From contig NW_024881278.1 of assembly GCF_018691265.1 (NCBI RefSeq), positions 7,027,501 to 7,091,500 of the forward strand: DNA of 64,000 nucleotides, written 5' to 3'. The notes below the pieces were generated by a model. It had not been told where the DNA came from and did no database searches. It worked only from the letters and a program-made list of their open reading frames with translations. A program made the position numbers and the translations under genes. Within the stretch, counting starts at the first letter, position 1. The number at the start of each line of letters is the position of its first letter. The DNA is from Tyto alba (taxonomy: Eukaryota > Chordata > Aves > Strigiformes > Tytonidae). Below are positions 46,643 to 59,700 of the stretch, in pieces.

Positions 46643-47071
46643 TTAGCCTTTCCTCACATGGCTTCCCAGTCCCTTGATCACCTTTTTGGCCCTTCTCTGG
46701 ACCCTCTCCAGTCTGTCTACAGCTTTTTTGTATAGCAGGGACCAAAGCTGAGTACAGTATTCCAGGTGTGGCCTGACAAGTGCTGAGCAGAGTGAGATAA
46801 TGACTTCTTTATCTCTGCTGGTGATGCCCTTGTTGACGCAACCCAGCACACCGTTGACTTTCTTTGCCACTGCACCACACTGTTCACTCATGTTCAGCTT
46901 GTGTCCCCTAGGATCCCCAGGTCCCTCTCCACAGAGCTGCTCCCCAGCCAGGTAGATCCCAGCCTGTGCTGCACTCAGTTTGGTATCATCAGCAAACTTC
47001 ATCAGGGTACACTTGATCCCACCATCCAGATGACTTATGAAGGTATTAAGCAGCGTTGGGCCCAGTATCAA
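46643..47071 (-). pseudogene. CR1 ORF2 remnant, reverse transcriptase C-terminal half
   Basis: An open stretch of 142 codons on the minus strand. It begins ILGPTLLNTFISHLDGGIKC and has FADDTKL at residues 26-32 (the RT active-site Asp pair), KLNMSEQC at about 63-70, a RPHLEYCTQLWSLLYKKAVD phrase and LERVQRRAKKVIKGL. All are hallmarks of CR1 ORF2. Between FADDTKL and KLNMSEQC only about 30 residues remain. Part of those (LAGEQLCGEGPGD) are an out-of-frame reading of the usual 'LGSSSVERDLG'-type segment, showing a deletion plus a frameshift. The reading moves to other frames further on. Confidence 0.85.
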
Positions 47072-48007
47072 TCCCTGGGGGTCCCTCCTTGGGACAGGTT
47101 GCTAGTTTGAAAATTAACTATTTACCACCACCTGTGACACAAGTACGCCGTGCTTAAGGAAGAGCATAGACCTCAGCAAAATTATTTTAACATATGTAGG
47201 ACAATTGCCTTGTGAATGCACAGACTTCAGGCTGGGTGGCTCCAGGGAAACATATACAAGGGAATCACGACCCTATAGAAGACAAGTCCTAAGCTTGGGA
47301 AATGGGGACAAATTCTGAAAGCATCTTCTGTCCTGATACTCTATAAGAAACCAATGAAATACACTTGGTATTTCATAATGTTAGAATTCACACTAGTACT
47401 TCTTCAGTATCTTTTCTTTGTGTTATAACCACTGAACTACTGGTGCTATGCTGATAAAGGATACCTCAGCTAGCCAAATAACCCTCCTTTTTTACTAATA
47501 AAGGTTAAAGGAATTAACATAAACCAGCAAGTTGGTTTGAATGAGTAACGCACAGACACGTAACAAACCCTTTTGTAAATGTTCACTGTCACAAAGATTA
47601 CAGAAGAAGTGTTCTTATTTCAATTATTACAAAAATTACTATTCAATATAATGAAGATCTGGCCTGTAGGTATACAGAAAAAGTAGAAAAGTTACAGTTT
47701 ACAGTGAGACAAAAGGCACATTTTTCAATGGCACTACATTTCTGGTGAAGTGAGGAGCTCATTTGCTGATGGCACTGCCCTGCTTTTTCCTACATAAAAA
47801 TGATATGCATTACTTTGAAACCAAAATTCATGTTTCCCCCCCGTCTTAATTTTTTTTTTCCCTAAGTTACATATTCAAAACAGTTGCAACATACATCTGA
47901 AGAAAAAAAAAAAAGTGGCTTAAAAGGAGTCCAAACAACATCTGGTGGAAGACTGAAGTCTAAAGGTAGTGTAGGTAAAAAGAAGAATGGGCAGTGGCTT
48001 TCAAATG

Positions 48008-48032
48008 AAAAAACAAACAAACAAACAAAAAA
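48008..48032 (+). repeat. (AAAC)n microsatellite
   Basis: About four to five AAAC/CAAA units between short A-runs. Confidence 0.8.
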
Positions 48033-49160
48033 CCCCAAACAAACACAGGAGCAAATTACGATAATTGGGAATAGTGCAGAGTATGCATTAGGCATGGGTC
48101 AGATTTTGCATTACAGACATTAAAGAAAATACACATGCATTTCAATACATCTTATTTAAAAGTGTTAAAAGATACAATCAGATTAAATATAATAATATCC
48201 TACATCCATCTGTACACTACCCATCTTAACCCATTTCACTACTTCTTCAAAACACGGGAAAGTGATGGTATCCAAAAAAAGGAAAATACTTGCTTCTGTG
48301 TAATTTGAAGCTGCTCCAGCACCTACGGAGTCAATGAAATAATTCCTGTTGACTCCAGTATGTTTCAGATTAGGCTCTTAGTAAGAGAGAGTTTTATACC
48401 AGAGAAGGAGAACATCTCATAATCTGCCTCATAACCCAGTCTTCCTATCCCTCAAAAACACTTTTTTGAGGAAACAAGGTACCATCTTTTGTGAGACATT
48501 TTCAGGTAGCTTTGAATGCTGATAAAAATTAACTCGATACAGCAGTCATACTGATAAAGGGTTAGTAAATGTTTCAAAATGCTACAAAGACCTATCTCAA
48601 GAACTAAGCACAATATTATAGTTCTGTTATGCAAAAAGTAAACAAATGTCCATTTTTCTACCACATATTATCATCTTATGCCTAGGATTAATTTCTTCCC
48701 TTAAAATGGCATTATTTTCATATTATTCTTTATTTTTTTGTTAATGTTTCAGAAGATAATTAAACTCTTAATAATTAAGCAATGCCTTTCTCAGAACAGG
48801 CAGGCCCTATTTCTGTTTGCTTATTCTCCTGCTGCCTAGCCAGTAAGCCTACCTAAAGCAGTAGTGATTAAACAAGCCACGACTTTTTGGGACACAGGCA
48901 AATGTAGAGTAGAACAGAGAAGGTGAAGATTTTTAAGCCACACAAACCTTAAAATAGCACCCTCCTCGCTTGTCATTTTTGTACCTTGACAAGATCTCCA
49001 GCAAAAAATTTTGCATTTTCAGTCTCACAAAAACCATGGGTTCTCCAGCAATGAGGCAACGGAAAAAATCAATACTTGCCATGTACCATGTAACCAATAG
49101 AATAAGGGCAATGATTTATGTATGGATGGATGCAGACTGAATCAGCTGGGGCCTCAAACA

Positions 49161-49198
49161 GAGGGAGAGAGAGAGAAGGAGAGAGAGAGAAAGAGAGG
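49161..49198 (+). repeat. (GA)n purine microsatellite
   Basis: Imperfect GA dinucleotide repeat interrupted by GGA and AAG. It is a polypurine tract. Confidence 0.88.
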
Positions 49199-51132
49199 TG
49201 TGGGGGTGAGCTGGACTGCAGTGATTATTCCTACACTATGGCCAGATTTTTTTTTTCTGCAGCAATAATCCCCCTCTCTAGCACTGCAGGACATAGAGGA
49301 AAGACTAGCAATGTGTGGAATATATGATGGACCAGCTTTTCTCTTTTTGCCTCAGAATAATGATGCTATGTTGAATACTAAGGTACAGTAAAAAAGGAAG
49401 AATGATATATGGTCTGCAGTCCTTCAGTCTTCCAGCTACCTCCACCCTAATAAAGAACCAATCCAGTGGGTCAACAAGAAATAGTTTAAAGACAGTCAAA
49501 TTATCAACAGGATAAAAATGTACCATCACTGCTTCATGACAAGAAAAAGCAGGAAGGGCTTACTGAAGAGAACTACTGTATACCCCAGGAGTTTCTGCTG
49601 AGAATATAGTTTTGTAAATTGGATTACCAGGGATACAGCACTATAAGGTATTTAATGACTGTGGTAACTTTTAGGATATCTAATACTGCTGTTGATTTAA
49701 AAACAAAACCATCAAGATGAAATTTACTTATCTGTTTGTATGATGTAGGCTACCAATAAACACTTATCCAAACTATATTCAATGCTTTACTGCTGTACTA
49801 TTAATAAATATATAGTAGATGACTTTAAAGTGACAGTAATTTGCTACAGAAATGTCATACTATTTTATTTAATATACCATCTCTGTAGTTTGTGCAAATT
49901 GCTAAAATAATCCGTAAACATTTTTGCAATGACTTGGATATTCAGACTGTATTTACATTTTTGAGAATCAGATGTTCATTCAGTACTTTCAATATTGTAG
50001 TTTGTCATGTAGTAATCTTGTTACAATTAATATTTCTACCGCAATTACCACTGATGACTGAATCAATTCTCTGTTCTCCCTAGAACATTTATACAACATT
50101 TAAACCTTGGTATTGTCAGTCTTTCTCTTGAAAGGCATAATATTTTTAGATAATCCTATAGAACAATAGGAGGCCACTAGTTAAATACACCAGTTATGCA
50201 ATGTTAGATGAATTAAAGCTTTAAGAATTGTGGTATGTTTAAAAGCCTTAAACATTATAGATGTCTGTGAATTTAGCAGGTCTGAATAACACAGAAATAA
50301 TTTAATTTCTGACTTTACACAACATATGTATGATAATATGCTAGCGAGATTAATCATTAGCTACCAAACTACATGTGTATGTGTTATGGTGAAAATATCA
50401 AAGAACATATGAACAAAATTTAATTTAAGTATAAATAGGTTTTTGTTTTCTGAGGAATGCAATTGTATGTCACCAGACTTTGCACTTGAATTAAAAACAT
50501 TTCTGACTATTTTGCTTTGATATTACCTACCTAGTTCTTTTATATAAGTTATACTATGCTAAGCATAACATAACACACACCTCTAAGGTCATATCAAAAT
50601 AACAGTAATGCAGTAAAATAATACCCTATAAATAGAGTTTGTATTTAATTTCCTATTCAGTTGACAATGGCAGACAACATCATATTTCAGAGAATGAAAG
50701 TATGAAACACGTTATAAAGCAGAATAAGTATATGTAGCTCATTACCAATTCAGTCAGAAAATTCTTCTTGTGGCAAACACTCAACAACAGGAACAACTAA
50801 CGGTTCCTAGATCCCTCAGTCCTCTATCTTTATAAATACCACAAATTAAAATCTTGAGAAATTAAAACATTTCTAAGGTCTTAGAATTATGTTAGGCTAA
50901 AATGGAAAATTATGTAGTCTATGTACCAATTAAAGCATGACAGAACGCAATCCACAAGTGAAGACACCTTAACAACAACTTCTAATGTAGAAATATTATG
51001 ATGTGACTAATTTAAGGGGATTTCTGGAACTCCTCAAAGTACTGAGAACAGAGCAGGTTATCAATATGCTTACCTTGGAGCAACACATTGTAATTCTTCT
51101 CCCCCTGCTTTCTCTCTCTCTTCAATAAACAG

Positions 51133-51290
51133 AGCAACAGAAACTCCACGGACGATGACGGACTTTCTTGACTTTTGTTCTGAGCTTCAGCCAGAACACC
51201 ATGGACCTAGAGCATTTGGAAATGGAGAGGGAATAACATGAAAATCTTGGCACAAGGCCAAGCGAAAAAGTGAAACAATCAACGAAACAG
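51133..51290 (+). other. candidate spliced exon, probably noncoding
   Basis: A long pyrimidine tract (CTTCTCCCCCTGCTTTCTCT continuing as TCTCTC) leads into TTCAATAAACAG at 51121-51132, an excellent 3' splice site. At the other side GAAACAG|GTAATATT at 51290/51291 fits a 5' splice site. The 158 bp between has a few CpG and is GC-richer than its flanks. All three plus frames contain a stop: TGA early in frames one and three, and near base 106 in frame two. It would therefore be a noncoding, UTR or stop-containing exon. The frame-two peptide (MTDFLDFCSELQPEHHGPR) matches nothing I know. Confidence 0.3.
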
Positions 51291-51379
51291 GTAATATTTT
51301 TCCACAGCACTGCGACCAGGTGAGTTATACGAGCAAACAATGATTTGGAGCCAGTGACATGCAAAATTAATGAAAGCAC

Positions 51380-54300
51380 ATTGCCTTCATCCTGGATCTA
51401 CGCTGTCTTGGTAAACTGGAAGTACAAGCTTACAGAGTTAAAGAAATCTGACCAAGGCCTTTTAACTGTTCACACAGTTGCAAATTAATATAACAGCAGC
51501 CAATTAATTTTAAAGCAACAGACAAGTTTTCATTTTACAAACAAAAGGCAAGATGTACTATCACAACTGTAACTCTGCATCTAGACATAGTGCATGCTGT
51601 GCTCAAAAATTTCAAATGGCAAACAAACTTTAATAACTGAATAACATTGTCACAATTAATTAGAAAAAGATTAAGAAAATTATCATATTTGCAATACAGA
51701 AAATTATTTTAATGTTTCATGGAAAGCCCTTCTCACGAACAAATGTTTGTTTCTATCCAGCATACTATGTTCTCTTTTCAAATTACCACTTGAAAATATA
51801 CTTAAATTGAAGAATAGTCTCATGGTGAAAATCCACAGGTGTATTAATAAAAGCTGACACAAAAATACTGGAGAAAAAAAATCTTATTCACCATTTTAAA
51901 AGAAGGAAAAGAAATATGATGTTTACTGCAACTCATTTCCTTAGCATGCCTTCACCTGTTATTAGAAGAAATACACAGTCAGGGCACAGACTTGCTCCCA
52001 TTTACACTAATGGTGAGATTATCAGTAATACTAATGAAAGTATTTCAGCCGATATGTCCTTAGCATTTTAAATATTTGTGCTTTGGGAACAAGACCAAAA
52101 AGAAGGAAGCTGGTGTATGACTTTGTTGTAACATATGTGTTATTTTGAATTAATTTTCAATTCAGAAATTCAGCTTTTCATATTCAGAAAATATATACAT
52201 ACAATTGTGTGTTAATATGTCTTAAAATGAACGTGCTAAAATTTCTCATTTCTCTTAAAAGCAATATGATATAATTTAAAACTGTTTAGGTATACACATA
52301 CAGAAAAGCACATCTGAAACTTTTTCCTACATTATTGTAATTTGTCACATGAATAAGGAAATGTCACAGAATTTACTTGATTGAAATGTTTTATCATGCT
52401 CTAGAAACTGGTATGCTGTAGATTAGAAATGTAGACTTCTGATGTCTTCACAATTTTTTGTCTCTGTGTGGTCAAAGAACTATTGATATTTGTTAGAAAC
52501 TGCTAAACTACTTCTGAAAATGTGCAGCACTGTCAGCTTCAACTGAAACTACCAGTTACTGGGAGTAATGAACAGCACAAGATTCAGCCTAACACAGACC
52601 AAAGTAGACCAGTGAATTTAACAGAAATTTAATACGTATCGCAAGGTGTCGAATTTAATAAAGAGTAAAAGGAAAAAAAAAATACAGAAGTATTATAGGA
52701 CCTAGCTTTGAAAATGCCAGATACACAAAAGCATCACATACTCTGCAAATGACCTGGTGTTCTCTAGGCAAGGCCTTAGTATTGTGAAAAAAATATGAAA
52801 AGAAAAATGACCCTTGTTATTTGCCGTATAACAAAGCCAAAATATTTGTGTATCAATACACTCCCTGACCAGCTGGATAGTTGGCGGTTATCATTTGCAA
52901 TTACTGTAATTGCATTTATTCTTTGCTATCATCTCCCATACTTACATTGTGCAACATCTAACTGATTCTTTTATCTCATGCAAACCATGCCAGCTCTGTC
53001 AACAGCTCTTGAATTTTTAAAGAGGTACCCTCTCCCTGCATCTTTTATTCCACCTGAAATTTTCTGACCCCAGATCTTAAGATAGAGCAACTTCCATGGA
53101 TTAAACAGTTCTATAGGAGTCACCTAATAAAACACTATTAATTGTAATAGATTTTTGTTTCTTCTTCCAATGATATTTCCATGGCAACATTTTCACGTTC
53201 TATTGTTGAGGGTGTTCTTCATTCCCAGAGCGGGTTAACCACAGGGCAGGAAGGGCAGGCTGTTGGTCAGCCTTTATTTTCTCTGGTCCTTCAACAAAGG
53301 TTAGTTGAGGTCATCAGAAGCCAAAGGGTAATTACTTTTCCTCAACAGGGTTAAAGTCACACAGATTGCTATTGAGACAACTGTATGGACAACCTTCAGT
53401 TTTTTATGTTCAATCTTCCTTTCTTTTAGCAGAGCAAATGTTAATAAGGATAGCAGATAGGGTAAAAGCCTAGCAAACTACACACTGCGTACATCTCCAC
53501 ACTTTTCAGTTGTGCTACCAACTATTAGTGCAATTTTCAACAGGGAAGCAATTAGGTGAGCCCAAACCACAAAGGGTTGAACAGTGATTAAATGTAAAAG
53601 ATATCCATAGCCAAAAAGGAGCTATTTTGTGATTTCTCTATTCAACAAATGTTAACAATATTCTAACTCAAATAAGAATTTTTTAGGATAGCCAGCACCC
53701 CCATATTCTCTGTTTCACTAGCCTCAAATTTATCACTAATGTCACTTGCCTCACTCAAAAGAATGAATTGGGATTGCAGGTTGTAACTAGGGACAACATT
53801 AGTGCTCAGTGTATCAGGCCTGGCTCCTTTAAGTTTCCCAAGGAATAACCATCAGATCAGGAGTTTGGTGGGGATGGAAGAGAGAAAGCCCGACTGAACT
53901 GCAGAGAAAGCCAGGAAGCTGACTGGGTAAATAAGGATTTTGCATGGATGCAGGGGAAGGAAAGCGGGCTGGTGGCACACCAGTGTCTCCAGCATAACGG
54001 GTTTAGCTCTCACCCTGTGTAAAGAGTGGAAATACACTCAAATTTTTAAAAAGCTTACAGCACAAATCTAGTCCATAAAGAAGTCACAGTACCTAAGAGT
54101 AAGTGAAACCTCATGGTCAGCTGTTACAAGTCAGTGCAGGTAGGAGGAAAATTGAAAGATACCCTGTTGTCTTCTTCCAGGTGGCTTTGGCCCAGGTGGT
54201 GCTGGCCACCTGGCCCCAGTCCAATCTTTTCCTCCCGTGGCGGTACGCTCATCTTGCCCAGGGATCTGAATGTCCCCAGTGGCTTCCTGGGCACCACTGA

Positions 54301-56690
54301 TCTCATTACTAAAACTAACAGCATTGGTTTTGCTTTCTGTGGTACACTTTGAAGGAAATAGTAAAAGTCAAGAATGCAAAGCAAGATAAAAAAAAAGGGG
54401 GGTGTCATCTTTCTCAGCCTTAGTTTTAGTCTCATATCTTCTGGCTACTCTTTTCAAGCCCAGTGTTGACAAAATTAAATAAATAAACAATAAAAGGATC
54501 AGGTACTGGTCATTAAAATACTCATTATAAATCAGAGAAGTGCAACTCAGCTTCTTGATTGCTGCATTACTTTGTAAACTCAGCAAAAGTTATGTATAAT
54601 CACAATGCTGATAAATGATAAATGGAAGATTTGGTAATCAATCAATTCAAATTGAGCTAAATGGAAGAATAATGCATCATTTATATTTGGCTATATTGTA
54701 CAGTATGTAAATTATTGAATACTTGCTATACCGCTTTCACATCAAAGAAGTGGTAGACAAATAGACGATCATAAAACAGAATTATCAGACTCTAGCCTTG
54801 TAACACTGTTTAACCATCTGCACTACACACAGCATGCTGGTGGGAAGCCAAAGGACCTGCAAATCTTCTCTCCAGTTTTCATAAGGGCAGATCTTTCTTT
54901 GTTCAGAAGTTGCACTTCTCCAGGTACAGCAACTGCTACCTTCAGAGGTTCAAATATTAACTCCCAAATAGAAATCACGTTAAACAGCATTACAGACAAT
55001 ATCATTAAATTAAGGATAAATGCGTTGCAGGGACTATCCACCAAGGATGAGCTTCCAACACAGGAATCTAAGAGTTAACATTTCATATATAACTTACATC
55101 TGTAACATATATGTATAATAGAACCAAACATACTATGTTATGAAAAGCTGTTTTTTAAAGGTACTCAGTTCCATCATTAAATTACTTTACATAGCAACCA
55201 CACAGTTACAATTTGTTCTTAACTCTGTAATCTCACACTTCACTAAATTAATTAAGATCCTGAATTTGTTGGGAAAGGAATTTATATTTATCTTTTTCTG
55301 ACTGTGACACTAGGAAGTGTGTCAGTCCCAGACAGCAAAAAGGCACAGACTACCAATGCCCAGGTGTCACTAGTACCAGTTTTCTACTATGGAAATGCTT
55401 TCCCTTTTCCTGTCACTCCTATTCCCATCAGTTACCAGCATCCTTGCAGTCTGGGAAGGAGCAGAGAGTCTTTTTTTCTGTGAGGAAATTAGGAATTTTC
55501 AACTATTTATGATACATACATTGAATTTCCCAAACTTTCACTCTCACTCCAGTTACAAGAGGTGTTCACAATCCCTTTCCCTTCCACTTAGCATATGAGA
55601 GTTGATACAGAGCAGGACAGACATAGGCGTCATGAGCACTTCTCCACAAATATCTGTAGTAGTAGAAGTCCTTCTGTCCCATCTGTTTTGGAAAATTTGG
55701 GCTTCCAGAAGAACATGTAAACATCCAGGACTAGACTAAAAAATCCACGGAGGTCTCAAGAAAATTTAGACAGCTGTCCTGGATTAACCTGCTTCCTTAG
55801 GACTCATAAACAATGCCAAGGGCCACAAAGTGCTGACACTGGCAGGCCAGAGAGCCAAGAAACATTTATTCGCTATTTTTTCATTATTAATTTAGAATAT
55901 ATTCTATCCAATTTTATTCAGACAACATTCTTACAGCCAAATGCAGGCTTTCTGAGTTGGTATTGCATCATTAAAAACAACAGTGATACGATAAACCTAC
56001 AAGCATTCTTATAGATTTAAAAGACAGAAATGGCAAAAAACACTACTAACTTATAAATTTCATCTGTCTTTTCCTTTAGTTAATCTGTGGTAGCGTACCA
56101 CAATCATTAATGATTTATAAATGGTTATTTGGATATACTCTGCATCTACAAACAATGACTGAAAATGGCACAGACTTGGAGAAGACTGACTGCATAGGCA
56201 TTTAGTTGCTTTGAAGTCTTCCTCTTGGGTTTCTACTGTTGTTTTATAATGAGAAGAGATTGAAAAACAGCATCTCTGAAAACCACCTAGCCTTCAAAAA
56301 TGTGCACTCCTCTCCAAAGTACAGCCTGCCTTTGTCACTATGTTTATGCTCATGTAGCTCCAAAGTTATATATGGTTTAGGAGAAAAGAAAAACTGGAAA
56401 CCCCAAAATATTGAAGCTGTTTCTTGATGTTTTATTCATTTCACCCACGTTTCCTATAATGCCTACTCTCAACCAGAGTGCAAATATTTCCCAGGGTGGA
56501 CACCTTAGGTGTAAAGCTCTTTAAGCCCTCAGACAGCATAGACCTCTGAAGCCATAAAGTCTTTGCAAAGGTGTGAAAAATTTTCCACAACTTCGATGCA
56601 AAAAAAAAAAACAAAAACCAAAATTTTTTTTTCTATAACATAGAGAGGAAAAAATTATGTCCCACTGGGACACCAACCAAAGTGCATGTG
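51380..56690. other. A+T-rich unique DNA, almost no open frames to 53850
   Basis: From 51380 to 53850 neither strand has a frame of 60 codons, in keeping with very A+T-rich sequence. After that only short, unrecognised frames occur. An isolated phrase near 51995-52025 resembles the old repeat wording seen at 28335. No mobile element with definable ends was found. Confidence 0.5.
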
Positions 56691-56694
56691 TGTG

Positions 56695-56775
56695 TGAGCA
56701 CTAGTTCCCATACCGAGTCCCCTTCCTATGCTGCAGATGCAGACTGCTAAACTTGAGCTACGCCAGCTACCAGCG
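56695..56775 (-). repeat. possible tRNA-derived SINE head
   Basis: On the minus strand the sequence reads CTGGCGTAGCTCAAGTTTAG, then CAGTCTGCATCTGCAGCATA and later GGACTCGGTATGGG. The first phrase resembles a tRNA A-box region ('gtagctcagtggttagagca'). The second is like the 'ctgcagatgcag' segment that follows it in several amniote SINEs. A good B-box is not visible and no cloverleaf can be folded by eye, so it is not called a tRNA gene. Confidence 0.3.
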
Positions 56776-59700
56776 GCACCTCTGGAAGGCTGAGGATGGC
56801 TGCCTGAGACCTTGGAAGAACGTGAGCCAGGAGTGCGACTGTCCATTAGCTTTTTGATTTTCACGTGCCTCCCTGGTCTCTGTAATTTCCATTCATATTC
56901 TTAAACTCTTTTTCCCATTGGTTCCCTCAGGTGTGTTGGCTTCTCTGTCACAAATTCTATAATCAACTAATGTTATTAGGAATAATGCCTTATTTCAAAT
57001 AGTGTAGAATAGTGTAGAACAGGCTTTCTGAAAACTAAAAAGAAAAGCTTTAAACTGCTTCTCCAAATTTGGACCCAAATTGTCAACTGGCCACATGCAG
57101 TGGAAGCCTGAAGTGAACCACTATAACTTTTATATTAGAATCAGCTGCCTCTCTGACCACCTTCCATACCACACACTCAATAGCAATATACTTCTTCTAA
57201 AGTATTAAATATATTTTATATAAAAAGTACTGTTGTATCAGTCATACGAATATAAGCATATTCCAACTGTAGTATAGAGCTCATATTTTTAACCTGGGCT
57301 TTTGAAAAGCATGTTTAATGGTGCTCAAAGCAAAAGACACATTTTGTATCTCACAGCTCTTGATCAGAAATACACAGATCCATCTGCATACACCTTTCCA
57401 GATGATCACTGCTAGCACAGTGGAAAAAAATAGCTAGGAAACCTGTCTTGGAGCTGACAGAAGAACCGTGGTACCTGAAGTATCGTAAAGGAAAGGTAAA
57501 TAGGTTTCCCAAATGGTAAAACTGGAAAACATACAAATCAAACAAGCTGACAAGTTCACATTATTTCAGAAATACCCAATCTTCACTAATAATTTCCCAT
57601 TTCATAGTAAGACTAATAAATATTTATAACCTGCCTTGGGACTGACCACTGCAATCACTGACTATCACAAGTTTGTGCCTAATTGAAAAGATGTTTGTTC
57701 CTGAACTTTCTCAGGAGTGACTTTGGCTTTTCCTGGCATTTCTCTGACCAGAGTGCAGATCACAGAGGTCTAGGATGCCCACCCAACACACAGCCAGCCA
57801 CAGGATACACTGTTCCTCCATCATTCCCACTTCATTCCTTCAAGGGCTATCCCATAAACAACATGAGCTGTAATGTCACAGACCGGGTAACTCTCTCTTA
57901 CAACAGGTAAAGGAGAAAGACATCATTGTTAGTCTAATAAGGTAGCTTTTCCACTTAACCCCTTATGCCATAAAGGCAGATAGCAAGAGGACTGTGGTAT
58001 CTGTGCGTTCATTTGACTGTCACCAGAAAAAGCACATGCAGGAAAACCACATACCCTGGCATAGCATTTATCTGTTCACGCGTCACAAGTACTTTCTTCC
58101 ACACTGTGACCCTCAGCGTCTTGATTTTCCGTCAGCTTTCAAATCCCATCTAATTAGAAGATTCACTACTCCTTATGATTCCTGACTTTCACAGTTTCTA
58201 ATTAGTCTTTGTAGCAGTCTATTACCTAAATGAATTGTGATATTCCACTTGGCGTGTTAAATGAAAGCAACCAAAATTACCATTTCTCCTAAGCATTATT
58301 TACCTCACAGTAAAGTCATTTTGTTCTGAGGATAGCACATTTTAACTTTGCAATTAAACTGGAAGTCATTCAAATGAAGCAAGGTGAAAGGAAACTAAAC
58401 CAGGTTGAATATTAACTCCAACTTTCTTTTCCAAAATTATTTCTCAGATTAGGAGTTTTAACTGGGAAGATCTGTTCATAATGTTGTACTTACAGATACC
58501 GCTGAAGGTCTGTACACGAGATAGGCACATAACAAGTGCCTGCCCAGTCTGGCACAGTCCTCACTCACATGGCAGTGTTTACGAGGACAATTCTCTCCAC
58601 TCTGCGCTGCAGATCTCTGCTCTCTATTCTGCACTGCAGAAGTTATGGAGTCATTCAAGCAGAACACACCAAAAGGTAAGATGATGGACAAAGTTTATCC
58701 CTAAATTTAGAGAAAGTTTAATCCCGAGGGAAAATAAATTATGAAGTGTAGGATGATGAGGGTTGGTTTCCACTGCAGGAGGAGGTGAATGAATGTGTTA
58801 TTTCTTCTGAATGCTGTAGGCTTCTGAAAGTCATGGACCCACCAGGTCCACAGCTGTTCAATATCACAACAGTTGTTCAGCAGAAACTCTAATATCTAAA
58901 AAATCATCTCTGGAGCTGGTCAGTAGGCGATGCTGAAAAATTGACAGCAGCCTTGAGTGTTATCTGGTTTGGAAAAGAAGTAGGTTTGGCCAACTTTTTT
59001 GAGCTCAGCCTGAAGACCTGAGATTGATATACCACTAATCTTTCTGGAAAAGAGAGCACTAACAGCTTGTACAGGGTGATTTACTTTAGCAACAATAATT
59101 TGAGCAACAAGTCATAAATATTGCTTATTTCCGTCTTCATCCAGTGTAGCAGAAACTCTGTGCTTAACTTTAGATTTCCAATTTTAAGATCAACAAACAA
59201 AATTTTAATCTCTTCAGACATTTTATTGCATTATAAAAACTTCCTTCAATCTCGGGCAAATTGCATCATCTGATGCAACCCAGGCACAGCACAACTACTA
59301 GTAGTAGTAGTAGTAGTTACCAGAATATGCACTCTTACAGCTCCTGCACCTAATTTCAGGTTAAAACAGTAGGAAGCATTTACTGGCCACTGCCCAATAC
59401 CTGTCACCTCTCCTAGGAACTGCAACACATAAGCACAGCCAAACCAGTTAGACTAAACCCGGAGTCCCGTCTCTGGCAGTGGCACATAGTGGATGCCACT
59501 GGGAAAGGATAATGATATGGCAAAGAGCAGAGCCACCAGCAAACTGAGGTTCAAGGACTTTCTATGCCAGAGCTTCTTCCTCTAAGGTAGCCCTTGTGGA
59601 TTAAACAATTTGTACCATCCTTTTTTGAACGCAGTACTCCGGGACCTTTTCCACGACCACTTCACTTTCACAGCAGACATTATAGTAACGACCCTGTCAT

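Larger units (their letters stand above)
46266..47100 (-). mobile_element. CR1 LINE, 5'-truncated 3' end, internally deleted
   Basis: Read on the minus strand, the element runs from within the reverse transcriptase part of ORF2 to the CR1 3' terminus. The latter appears on the plus strand as AATCACAGAATCACAGAATA followed by GCAGGTTGGAAGG, the typical avian CR1 end made of short ATTCTGTG-type repeats instead of poly(A). A catalytic F-A-D-D box lies at 46985-46996. The region between that box and the KLNMSEQC phrase is about 60 residues shorter than in full CR1, so there is an internal deletion. Several frameshifts follow. CR1 copies are usually 5'-truncated and lack clear target duplications, as here. 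Confidence 0.92.
47101..51132. other. A+T-rich unique DNA, no gene recognised
   Basis: Short frames only. An (AAAC)n run lies at about 48008-48032, a (GA)n run at 49161-49198, and an A12 run near 47903-47914. Around 48320-48360 the words GAGTCAATGAAATAATTCC and TGTTGACTCCAGTATG resemble an old palindromic amniote repeat. This is too weak to assign. Confidence 0.5.

Noticed and set aside
56695..56775. Possible tRNA gene on the minus strand
   Set aside because: A-box-like wording only. No proper B-box, anticodon arm or terminator was seen, so it is listed as a possible SINE head.
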